Below are positions 57,565 through 64,000 of a DNA stretch of 64,000 nt, piece after piece. Within the stretch, counting starts at the first letter, position 1; every line of letters begins with the position of its first letter. This DNA is from Luteibacter jiangsuensis (GTDB taxonomy: Bacteria; Pseudomonadota; Gammaproteobacteria; Xanthomonadales; Rhodanobacteraceae). Made by a program: the position numbers and the translations under genes. The stretch spans positions 434,001 through 498,000 of the forward strand of contig NZ_JAUSSK010000005.1 of NCBI RefSeq assembly GCF_030812295.1, read 5' to 3'. The notes beneath the pieces are model-generated. The model saw only the letters and a list, made by a program, of their open reading frames with translations, was not told where the DNA came from and ran no database searches.

Positions 57565-57957
57565 ATGAGCGTCGGCGTCCTCCTCATGACCCACGAAGCC
57601 GTCGGCAAGGCGCTGATTTCAGCGGCGCGGCACGTCATGCCAAAGCTGCCGCTGGACATCGACGCTGTCGAGGTACCGCCCAGCGCGGACCCGGACGTCA
57701 TGCGCACGCTCACGGCAAAGCACGCCCGCGACCTCGACCACGGCGACGGCGTGCTCGTCCTGGCCGACCTTTACGGCGCCACGCCCTGCAATATCGGCCT
57801 GTCCCTGAGTGAACTCGGCGTCCACCTGCGCTGCGTCTCGGGACTCAACCTGCCCATGCTGCTGCGGGTTCTCAATTATTCGGAAAAATCGTTGCCCGAA
57901 CTGGCCGAGATCGCGGCCAGCGGGGGCCGCGGAGGGATATTCATCGACCATGCTTGA
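57565..57957 (+). CDS. PTS system mannose-type EIIA protein
   Basis: A 130-residue EIIA of the mannose/fructose superfamily. The phospho-accepting residue is H10 in L-L-M-T-H-E-A-V-G. The D-L-Y-G-A-T-P-C-N-I segment is also typical. No EIIB, EIIC or EIID partners are in the window, so it probably works in a regulatory phosphorelay rather than sugar uptake. The stop overlaps ptsH by 8 bases. Confidence 0.93.
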   Translation: MSVGVLLMTHEAVGKALISAARHVMPKLPLDIDAVEVPPSADPDVMRTLTAKHARDLDHGDGVLVLADLYGATPCNIGLSLSELGVHLRCVSGLNLPMLLRVLNYSEKSLPELAEIAASGGRGGIFIDHA

Positions 57958-58219
57958 ACGAGACATCGTGGTATCCAATCGGCTGGGCCTGCACGCGCGC
58001 GCATCAGCCAAGCTCGTCCAGCTGGTTTCAGGTTTCAAATCGACGGTCTGGCTCGTCAGCAAGGGGCGCGAAGTGAACGCGCAAAGCATCATGGGCGTCA
58101 TGATGCTGGCCGCCGGCATGGGCACCGCGCTGACTGTGCGCGCCGAGGGAACGGACGAAGAAGCCGCCCTTGCCTCCGTCATCGACCTGTTCGACCGCAA
58201 GTTCGACGAGGGTGCCTGA
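57950..58219 (+). CDS. ptsH: Phosphocarrier protein HPr
   Basis: An 89-residue HPr with both phosphorylation sites: H15 in R-L-G-L-H-A-R-A-S and S46 in N-A-Q-S-I-M-G-V-M. H15 receives phosphate from enzyme I, and S46 is the target of HprK. The ATG at 57950 overlaps the EIIA gene. The longer in-frame reading upstream lies inside EIIA and is rejected. Confidence 0.96.
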   Translation: MLERDIVVSNRLGLHARASAKLVQLVSGFKSTVWLVSKGREVNAQSIMGVMMLAAGMGTALTVRAEGTDEEAALASVIDLFDRKFDEGA

Positions 58220-58251
58220 AGCATGAACCACGCGCGCAGAACGAGGGCCGC

Positions 58252-60006
58252 ATGAGAATCGTGTTGACCGGCACGCCGGCCGCGCGGGGCATGGCCCTCG
58301 GCCGGGCGCGCCTGGTCCAGCCGAACATCCTCGCCGTGGACATGCGGATGCTCGAGGACAAGGAGATCGGGCCCGAGGTCGAACGCCTGCACCAGGCCCT
58401 CGACACCGCCCGCACCGAACTCCATGAGTTGCGCGGCAAGCTTCACGGCGCCCTTGCCCGCGAAGTCGGCGACTTCATCGATGCGCATAGCCTGCTGCTC
58501 GATGACGAGGAACTGCTGCGTGGTCTCGACGAACTCGTCACCGTGGGCCACTACACCGCCAGTGCCGCGCTGAAGATGCAACGCGACCGCCTCGCGGCGG
58601 TGTTCGACGCGATGAACGACCCCTACCTCAAGAGTCGCGGCGAAGACATCGACCAGGTCATCGGCCGCGTCATGTCCGCGCTCAATCAGCAGTCCAGCCG
58701 CGAGGAGCGGAAACTCGCCGCCCGGGTCGGCGAGATCGTCGTCAGCGACACGATCGCGCCGGCCGACATGGCCGCCATGGCCGGGCAAGGCATGCTCGGC
58801 GTCATCGCCAGCGCGGGCAGCATCTACTCCCACAGCGCGATCCTCGCGCGCAGCTTCAACCTGCCGATGCTCGTCGGCACCCGCGACGCCCTTGCGACCG
58901 TCAACGACGACGACCTGGTGCTCATCGACGCCGAGCACGGCGAGGTCATCGTCCACCCCACCGCGCAAGACCTCGCGCGCTATCGCCAATGGCAACGGCA
59001 GGCGGCCGCCGAAGGCCGCCGGCTCGCCGCACTGGCAACGGCTCCCACGCTCACGAAAGACGGCGCCCATGTGCGCCTCTTCGCGAACGCGGAACTGGCC
59101 GGCGACGTGACGCTCGCCCGCTCGCGCGGAGCGGATGGCGTCGGCCTCTATCGTTCGGAATTCCTGTTCCTGCGCCAGCGGGGCCTGCCCTCCGAAGACG
59201 AGCAGTTCGCCGCCTATCGGGACGTCGTGCTCGGCATGGGTGGCCTGCCCGTCACCATCCGTACGCTCGACCTCGGCGCCGACAAGGCGGACGCCGCCGG
59301 GCTGGCCATCCGCGGCGAGGACAATCCCGCGCTGGGCGTCCGCGGCATCCGTCTCTCCCTGCGCTATCCGGACATCTTCAGCGTGCAGCTGCGCGCGATC
59401 CTGCGCGCGGCCTGCTATGGGCCGGTGCGGATCCTGGTTCCGATGATCACCCACCTCGGCGAGATGACCGACGTGCGCCGCCTGATCAAGAAGGCACGCG
59501 AAGACCTTGCAAGGGCTGGCCAAGAGCTCCCGGAGCGACTCGATGTCGGCGCCATGATCGAAGTACCGGCCGCCGCGATCGGTGTCACCTCGATCCTGGA
59601 GAAAGCCGACTTCCTCGCCATCGGCACGAACGATCTCGCCCAATACGTGCTCGCCGCCGATCGCAACAACGATGCGCTCGAAGGCATATACGACCCCCTG
59701 CAACCCGCGTTCCTGCGCCTGATCGCGCACGTGATCGCCAGCGCGCGCCGGGCGAAGAAACCGGTAAGCCTGTGCGGTGAAATCGCGGGGGATACCCAGT
59801 TCACCGCCCTGCTCCTGGCCATGGGACTGGAAGAATTCAGCATGCATCCGGGCCAGCTCCTGCAGGTCCGCGATCGACTCACCCAGCTCGACTGCGGCGC
59901 CCTCCGCCGTGCGGCGCCGCGTCTGTTCCGTGCGCATTCGCGGGACGAAGTGGAGGCACGGCTGCTCGAAGTCGTAGCCCTGCAAGACGGCTGCGCCGAA
60001 ACCTGA
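58252..60006 (+). CDS. ptsI: PTS enzyme I
   Basis: A 584-residue PEP-protein phosphotransferase. The active-site histidine is about residue 194 in G-S-I-Y-S-H-S-A-I-L-A-R. The C-terminal barrel carries L-Y-R-S-E-F-L-F, the R-T-L-D-L-G-A-D-K segment, F-L-A-I-G-T-N-D-L-A-Q-Y and L-C-G-E-I-A. It lacks the GAF domain of the nitrogen-type enzyme (PtsP). A GAGGG site precedes the ATG. It ends the hprK-rapZ-EIIA-ptsH-ptsI cluster. Confidence 0.96.
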   Translation: MRIVLTGTPAARGMALGRARLVQPNILAVDMRMLEDKEIGPEVERLHQALDTARTELHELRGKLHGALAREVGDFIDAHSLLLDDEELLRGLDELVTVGHYTASAALKMQRDRLAAVFDAMNDPYLKSRGEDIDQVIGRVMSALNQQSSREERKLAARVGEIVVSDTIAPADMAAMAGQGMLGVIASAGSIYSHSAILARSFNLPMLVGTRDALATVNDDDLVLIDAEHGEVIVHPTAQDLARYRQWQRQAAAEGRRLAALATAPTLTKDGAHVRLFANAELAGDVTLARSRGADGVGLYRSEFLFLRQRGLPSEDEQFAAYRDVVLGMGGLPVTIRTLDLGADKADAAGLAIRGEDNPALGVRGIRLSLRYPDIFSVQLRAILRAACYGPVRILVPMITHLGEMTDVRRLIKKAREDLARAGQELPERLDVGAMIEVPAAAIGVTSILEKADFLAIGTNDLAQYVLAADRNNDALEGIYDPLQPAFLRLIAHVIASARRAKKPVSLCGEIAGDTQFTALLLAMGLEEFSMHPGQLLQVRDRLTQLDCGALRRAAPRLFRAHSRDEVEARLLEVVALQDGCAET

Positions 60007-60071
60007 TAGCTGGGAAGCCGCTTGGCGGGAGCTGCTTGGTGGGAAGCTGCTTCCTGTGAGAACCACCTGAG

Positions 60072-60154
60072 GTGGGAGCCGACCCTGTCGGCGATGGGGT
60101 GCTTGCCGCAACCTGGCCCGCTGCCGCGGGATCGCCGACAAGGTCGGCTCCCAC
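60072..60154. repeat. Inverted pair of REP-type palindromes with degenerate copies around it
   Basis: Units 60072-60095 and 60131-60154 face each other with one mismatch. The spacer is the reverse complement of the core at 6765-6798 with small changes, so the whole element is inverted relative to the other two core-bearing copies. Broken copies (GGTGGGAAGC at about 60024 and 60039; TTCGGCTCCCACC at about 60180-60192) surround it. The 291-base gap 60007-60297 contains no supported gene. Confidence 0.88.
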
Positions 60155-60242
60155 CAGAGCGGCGTCCACCAGCAAAAGGTTCGGCTCCCACCGTCAAAAG
60201 CTCGGGTACCACCAAGCAAGAGGTTTGGGTTACACCAAACAG

Positions 60243-60274
60243 CAAAAAAAGGCCGCGATCGCTCGCGGCCTTTT
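60243..60274. terminator. Bidirectional intrinsic terminator between ptsI and fadE
   Basis: A run of seven A, the hairpin GGCCGCGA-TCGC-TCGCGGCC and a run of four T make a textbook two-way rho-independent terminator between the convergent ptsI and fadE genes. Confidence 0.92.
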
Positions 60275-60297
60275 CATCTTCCAACGGTGCGCACCAA

Positions 60298-62769
60298 TTA
60301 CGCGGCGCGTACCGGCTTCATGGCCTCCGCGTTGCGCACCACGTTCGCCCGCAGTTCCTCGCTGTCGAAGTCGTCCACCGAGATGAATTCGGCAACGCCG
60401 TCGCGGACGCGCTGCAGCAGCTCACGTTCGGCGGGCGTGATGGCACCGAGCTTCTCGGCTTCCGCCAGCTGCTCGTTGTATGTATGCGAACGCAGCTGGC
60501 CGCCCTTGAACGCCTTGAGGAACTTGCGTTCCACCGGCTCCGCGGCGATGACGTCCGGCAGGATCGCGTTCATGCGGCCCACCGTGTTGTTCGCCGTCGG
60601 AGTGAGGTAGCTCCACGTGGTGAGGCGATCGCGGGCTTCGTTCGGCGCCGTGATCAGCGCGGCGACGCGGCGGCCCAGGCGGTCCGACGGCGGCACTTCG
60701 CGGCGGCCGAACGGGAACACCAGCGCACGCAACAGCCAGGCCACGGGACGGACCGGGAAGTTGCGGATCACGCCGTCCAGCGCCATCTGCATCTTCCACA
60801 CGCACTCATGGAAGGCCCAGGCCAACAGCGGACGATCCGCTTCGGGACGGCCGGTGTCCTCGTAACGCTTGAGCATCGCGCTGGCGATGTACAGGTAGGA
60901 AAGCGTGTCGCCGAGGCGGGCCGAGAGCTTCTCCTTGAACTTCAGCTTGCCGCCCAGCACGCCCATCGACACATCGGCGCACAACGCCAAGGCCGCGGAG
61001 TAGCGGTTGAGTTTGCGGTAGAAGCGGCGGGTATAGGCATCGCCGGCGGTGTCACCGATCTTCGCTGCGGTGATGCCGAGGACGAAGCTGCGCACCGCAT
61101 TGGAGAAGCCAAAGCCGATGTGGCCGAACAACGCCTTGTCGAAGGTGGTGAGGCGCTCGCGGTAGTCGACGATGTTCAGCGCCTGCATTTCCTTCAGCAC
61201 GTAAGGATGGCAGCGGATCGCGCCCTGGCCGAAGATCATCAGGCTGCGCGTCATGATGTTCGCGCCTTCCACCGTGATGGCGATCGGCACGCTCTGCCAG
61301 CCTCGCCCCATGTAGTTCTTGGGACCCAGGATCACGCCCTTGCCGCCGTGGATGTCCATCGCATCCGACGCGATCTGGCGGCACCACTCCGTGGCGTGGT
61401 ACTTGGCGATGGCCGAAGGCACCGCCGGCTTCTCGCCGCGATCGACCGCGGCGGCAGTGGCGCGTGACAGCGCCTGCGTGGCATAGGTGAGACCGCCGAT
61501 GCGAGCCAGCGCTTCCTCCACGCCCTCGAAGCGGCCGATCGCCAGGCCGAACTGCTTGCGCATGCGGGCGTAGGCACCGGTGGCGGCCACCGCCATGCGC
61601 GATGCGCCGGTGGCGTTCGACGGCAGCGAGATCGCGCGGCCGACCGAGAGGCACTCGACCAGCATCCGCCAGCCCTGGCCAGCCATGTGCGGACCGCCGA
61701 TCAGCACCGACAACGGCACGAACATGTCCTTGGCGTGGACCGGGCCATTCTGGAACGGCGTATTGAGCGGAAAGTGACGGCGGCCGATCTGCATTCCCGG
61801 CGTCTCGCGCGGAAGCAGCGCCAGGGTGATGCCCAGGTCTTCCTTGTCGCCGAGCAGCTTGTCCGGGTCGTACATGCGGAACGCCAAGCCGACGATCGTG
61901 GCGACCGGCGCCAGCGTGATGTAGCGCTTGTCGAACGTCAGGCGGATACCGACCGTTTCCTCGCCGTTCCACATGCCCTTGGTGACGATGCCGAAATCGG
62001 GAATCGACGTGGCATCCGAGCCGGCGTACGGACCCGTCAACGCGAAGCAGGGAATTTCACGCCCATCCGCCAACCTCGGCAGGAAGTGGTTCTTCTGCTC
62101 GTCGCTGCCGTAGTGCATCAGCAGCTCACCCGGCCCGAGCGAGTTCGGCACGGCGACGGTGGAAGCCAGTGTCTGCGACATGCTGGACAGTTTCTGCAGC
62201 ACCGCCGAATGGGCCAACGCGGAGAAGCCGAGACCGCCGTAACTCTTCGGAATGATCATGCCGAAGAACTTGTTCTTCTTGATGAACTCCCAGACGTTCG
62301 GCGGCAGGTCGGCCAGTTCGTGGGTGATCTGCCAGTCGTCGATCATGGCGCAGAGCTCTTCGACGGGACCGTCGAGGAAGGCCTGCTCTTCGACCGAGAG
62401 CTCCGGCTTCGGCTGGCGAAGCAGCTGCGACCAGTCCGGCTTGCCCGAGAACAGTTCGCCCTCGAAACCGACCGTGCCGGCCTCCAGCGCGGTCTGCTCC
62501 GTGTCGGAGAGCTTCGGCGTCACCTTGGCGAACATCGACAGCAGCGGCGCGCTGATCTTCTTCCGGCGGAAGTCGACCATCAGCAGTGGCACCGCCACGA
62601 CCGCGAGCAGGATGAGGAGCACGACGGTGGTCGCCAGCGCGCCGGCGAGGAAACCCACGACGAGGATCGTCGCCGCCGTCGCGACGGCCCACGTCTTCAG
62701 GGACGTGCGGTGGTAGGCACAGGCACCGGAGGCGATGAGCGCCGCCAGCACAACTAGGATCGCAGACAT
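60298..62769 (-). CDS. fadE: Acyl-CoA dehydrogenase FadE
   Basis: An 823-residue acyl-CoA dehydrogenase of the long FadE type, catalysing the first oxidation in fatty-acid beta-oxidation. Two N-terminal hydrophobic segments (residues about 5-60) suggest membrane attachment. The FAD-dependent core spans about 120-520, with G-Y-A/T-x-G-S-D, I-T-V-E-G-A-N-I-M-T-R-S-L and D-I-H-G-G-K-G-V segments. A C-terminal extension of about 270 residues matches the family. The ATG at 62769 follows AGGTGA; a GTG at 62778 adds three residues and is less likely. Confidence 0.94.
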   Translation of the reverse strand: MSAILVVLAALIASGACAYHRTSLKTWAVATAATILVVGFLAGALATTVVLLILLAVVAVPLLMVDFRRKKISAPLLSMFAKVTPKLSDTEQTALEAGTVGFEGELFSGKPDWSQLLRQPKPELSVEEQAFLDGPVEELCAMIDDWQITHELADLPPNVWEFIKKNKFFGMIIPKSYGGLGFSALAHSAVLQKLSSMSQTLASTVAVPNSLGPGELLMHYGSDEQKNHFLPRLADGREIPCFALTGPYAGSDATSIPDFGIVTKGMWNGEETVGIRLTFDKRYITLAPVATIVGLAFRMYDPDKLLGDKEDLGITLALLPRETPGMQIGRRHFPLNTPFQNGPVHAKDMFVPLSVLIGGPHMAGQGWRMLVECLSVGRAISLPSNATGASRMAVAATGAYARMRKQFGLAIGRFEGVEEALARIGGLTYATQALSRATAAAVDRGEKPAVPSAIAKYHATEWCRQIASDAMDIHGGKGVILGPKNYMGRGWQSVPIAITVEGANIMTRSLMIFGQGAIRCHPYVLKEMQALNIVDYRERLTTFDKALFGHIGFGFSNAVRSFVLGITAAKIGDTAGDAYTRRFYRKLNRYSAALALCADVSMGVLGGKLKFKEKLSARLGDTLSYLYIASAMLKRYEDTGRPEADRPLLAWAFHECVWKMQMALDGVIRNFPVRPVAWLLRALVFPFGRREVPPSDRLGRRVAALITAPNEARDRLTTWSYLTPTANNTVGRMNAILPDVIAAEPVERKFLKAFKGGQLRSHTYNEQLAEAEKLGAITPAERELLQRVRDGVAEFISVDDFDSEELRANVVRNAEAMKPVRAA

Positions 62770-62823
62770 CGGTATCACCTCGTCACAGTCGGGTCGTTGC
62801 TACGTGTTTCGTGGAGCGGTGGA

Positions 62824-63702
62824 TCAAAGGGTTTCAAGGAACGCAGCGATCTCGCGGGTGAACGCGTCGTTCGCATCGCCCGCCACCATGTGCGTGGCGT
62901 CGGGCAAGGCCACGTGGCGCGCATGCGGCACGAGGCGGAGGAATTCGTCGACGGTGTGACTGGAGACAACGTCGCTGCGTGTGCCGGACAGCAGCAACAC
63001 CGGCACCTTCACCCGTGCGGCGGCCGCGAACAGTCGCGGCTGGTAACGCTCGCTCTGCTGGATCGGACCATCGAGGAGCGCGGGGTCCCAGTGCCAGCGT
63101 AGGCGCCCGTCGTCGTCCTGACGGAGCAAGGGTTTCAACTGGGCTTCGGTCTTGCGTTCGCGCCGATGCGGCAGATACGCCTCGATCGCCGAGGCGGCCT
63201 CGTCGTAATTCGCGAAACCATTCGGATGCGCGCGCATGAAACCGAGGATACGTTCCACGCCGGCGGTTTCCCACCGTGGTGTGATGTCGACCAGGACCAG
63301 GGCCGAGAAGGGTTCCCTGCCCTCTTCCGCCTCACCCGCGGCCAGCAAGCCGAGCAGGCCACCCATGGATGCGCCGACCAGCACCGGGGCGCGGCCATCC
63401 GCCGACGGAGCGCTGTCCGCCACTGCCAGCAGGTCGGCCACGAACTGCTCCATGTGGTAATCGCCACGTGGCACGCGTTCGCTTTCACCATGGCCGCGCG
63501 CATCGAACGTGGTGGCGTCGAATCCCTGGGCCGCCAGGGCCCGCGCCGCGCCGTTCCATGCATGGCGGGTCTGGCCGAAGCCGTGCGCGAACAGCAGCGG
63601 CGGCAAGCGCTCGCCGCGCCAGTGCTGGGTGGCCAGCGCGACGCCATCGAACGAGACGAGGCTGGCGCGAGCCGAATGGACAGGGGACGGGATGGCTACC
63701 AT
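62824..63702 (-). CDS. Alpha/beta-hydrolase fold protein
   Basis: A 292-residue alpha/beta hydrolase. The nucleophile elbow is G-A-S-M-G-G near residue 110. The oxyanion region is L-F-A-H-G-F-G-Q-T near residue 38, and a late D-A-T-H-M-V segment near residue 270 probably gives the catalytic His. It could be an esterase, lipase or thioesterase. The ATG at 63702 was chosen over a TTG 36 bases upstream, although neither has a good ribosome site. It is 54 bases upstream of fadE in the same direction, which suggests lipid breakdown. Confidence 0.85.
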   Translation of the reverse strand: MVAIPSPVHSARASLVSFDGVALATQHWRGERLPPLLFAHGFGQTRHAWNGAARALAAQGFDATTFDARGHGESERVPRGDYHMEQFVADLLAVADSAPSADGRAPVLVGASMGGLLGLLAAGEAEEGREPFSALVLVDITPRWETAGVERILGFMRAHPNGFANYDEAASAIEAYLPHRRERKTEAQLKPLLRQDDDGRLRWHWDPALLDGPIQQSERYQPRLFAAAARVKVPVLLLSGTRSDVVSSHTVDEFLRLVPHARHVALPDATHMVAGDANDAFTREIAAFLETL

Positions 63703-63841
63703 ACGGTTGAGTATGTAACCCGCGACGGGGTGCGTCAATACGCCAGCGTACGGTCATGTAACGGCTGGCAAGTCAAGGTCTTATGCAACATATTCGACGC
63801 CTCCCAATTGCAAACCGCCGCGTCTCCGTTACCATGCGTCG

Positions 63842-64000
63842 ATGAACGACGGTGCCAAGAACGAACGAGTCCGCCTCTCCGCCGAAGATTGGGAAGACGG
63901 CGCACTAGCCCTCATCGCCGAGCAAGGTGTCGGCGCCCTCGCGGTCGAAGCCCTGGCGAGGCGCCTCGGCGTCACCAAGGGTAGCTTCTACTGGCATTTC
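63842..64000 (+). CDS. TetR-family regulator, cut by the window end
   Basis: Only the first 53 residues are in the window. They contain a TetR-type helix-turn-helix: W-E-D-G-A-L-A-L-I-A-E-Q-G-V-G-A-L-A-V-E-A-L-A-R-R-L-G-V-T-K-G-S-F-Y-W-H-F (written residue by residue), with the recognition helix at about 44-53. It is divergent from the hydrolase-fadE pair across 139 bases and so probably represses them, as other TetR regulators do for fatty-acid genes. A loose inverted repeat GCCAGC/GCTGGC (63742-63769) in the gap is a possible operator. Confidence 0.85.
   Translation, partial: MNDGAKNERVRLSAEDWEDGALALIAEQGVGALAVEALARRLGVTKGSFYWHF

Overview
The window looks like chromosome of a high-GC gammaproteobacterium of the order Xanthomonadales, most likely Rhodanobacteraceae (Luteibacter/Dyella-like). 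The main evidence is the bifunctional aspartate kinase/diaminopimelate decarboxylase (LysAC), the MurD2-MurL route to D-glutamate, a SUF operon led by an Rrf2 regulator, and the rpoN-hpf-hprK-rapZ-EIIA(Man)-ptsH-ptsI block. Nothing resembles a plasmid, prophage or CRISPR locus, and no rRNA or tRNA gene was recognised. Nearly all the DNA is coding. The gaps are short and several carry members of one palindromic repeat family.

Layout. 1-6.6 kb: an eight-gene SUF iron-sulfur operon on the minus strand (Rrf2 regulator, sufB, an ACT-domain gene, sufC, sufD, sufS, a GNAT gene and a Rieske ferredoxin). 6.6-8.7 kb: glnK-amtB behind a good sigma-54 promoter and an NtrC-type palindrome. 8.8-11.3 kb: an exported amine/amino-acid oxidase, cytochrome c and RidA operon, with a second NtrC-like palindrome upstream. 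11.4-13.1 kb: amgK-murU for cell-wall sugar recycling. 13.1-18 kb: motAB with a sigma-28-type promoter, an orphan PAS histidine kinase and small unknown genes. 18-22.7 kb: tgt, yajC, secD, secF.

22.9-32.5 kb holds one gene for a 3203-residue Tc-toxin A-subunit-like protein. It carries about 540 extra residues beyond the TcB-binding domain, and no TcB or TcC partner lies in the window. This is the main accessory feature. 32.7-34.2 kb: a FliK-like gene and a stand-alone FlhB-tail-like gene behind a second sigma-28-type promoter. 34.3-40.4 kb: trmJ, lysAC, murL, murD2. 40.5-47.3 kb: suhB, a secreted metallophosphoesterase, hda, a PerM-type permease, a DUF2066 gene, purM and purN. 47.5-50 kb: a DUF3108 gene, murA and a BolA/IbaG gene. 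50-60 kb: kdsD-kdsC-lptC-lptA-lptB-rpoN-hpf, then hprK-rapZ-EIIA-ptsH-ptsI. 60.3-64 kb: fadE and an alpha/beta hydrolase, divergent from a TetR-type regulator that is cut by the window end.

Connections. Envelope building is the dominant theme: MurA, AmgK/MurU, MurD2/MurL, LysAC, KdsC/D, LptABC and SecDF-YajC. Nitrogen and sigma-54 control form a second theme: rpoN, glnK-amtB, RapZ, the PTS proteins and the amine oxidase operon. Motility is a third, with motAB, fliK-like and flhB-like genes and two sigma-28-type promoters. All functional calls are from reading the sequence and recalling family motifs; no database search was run.
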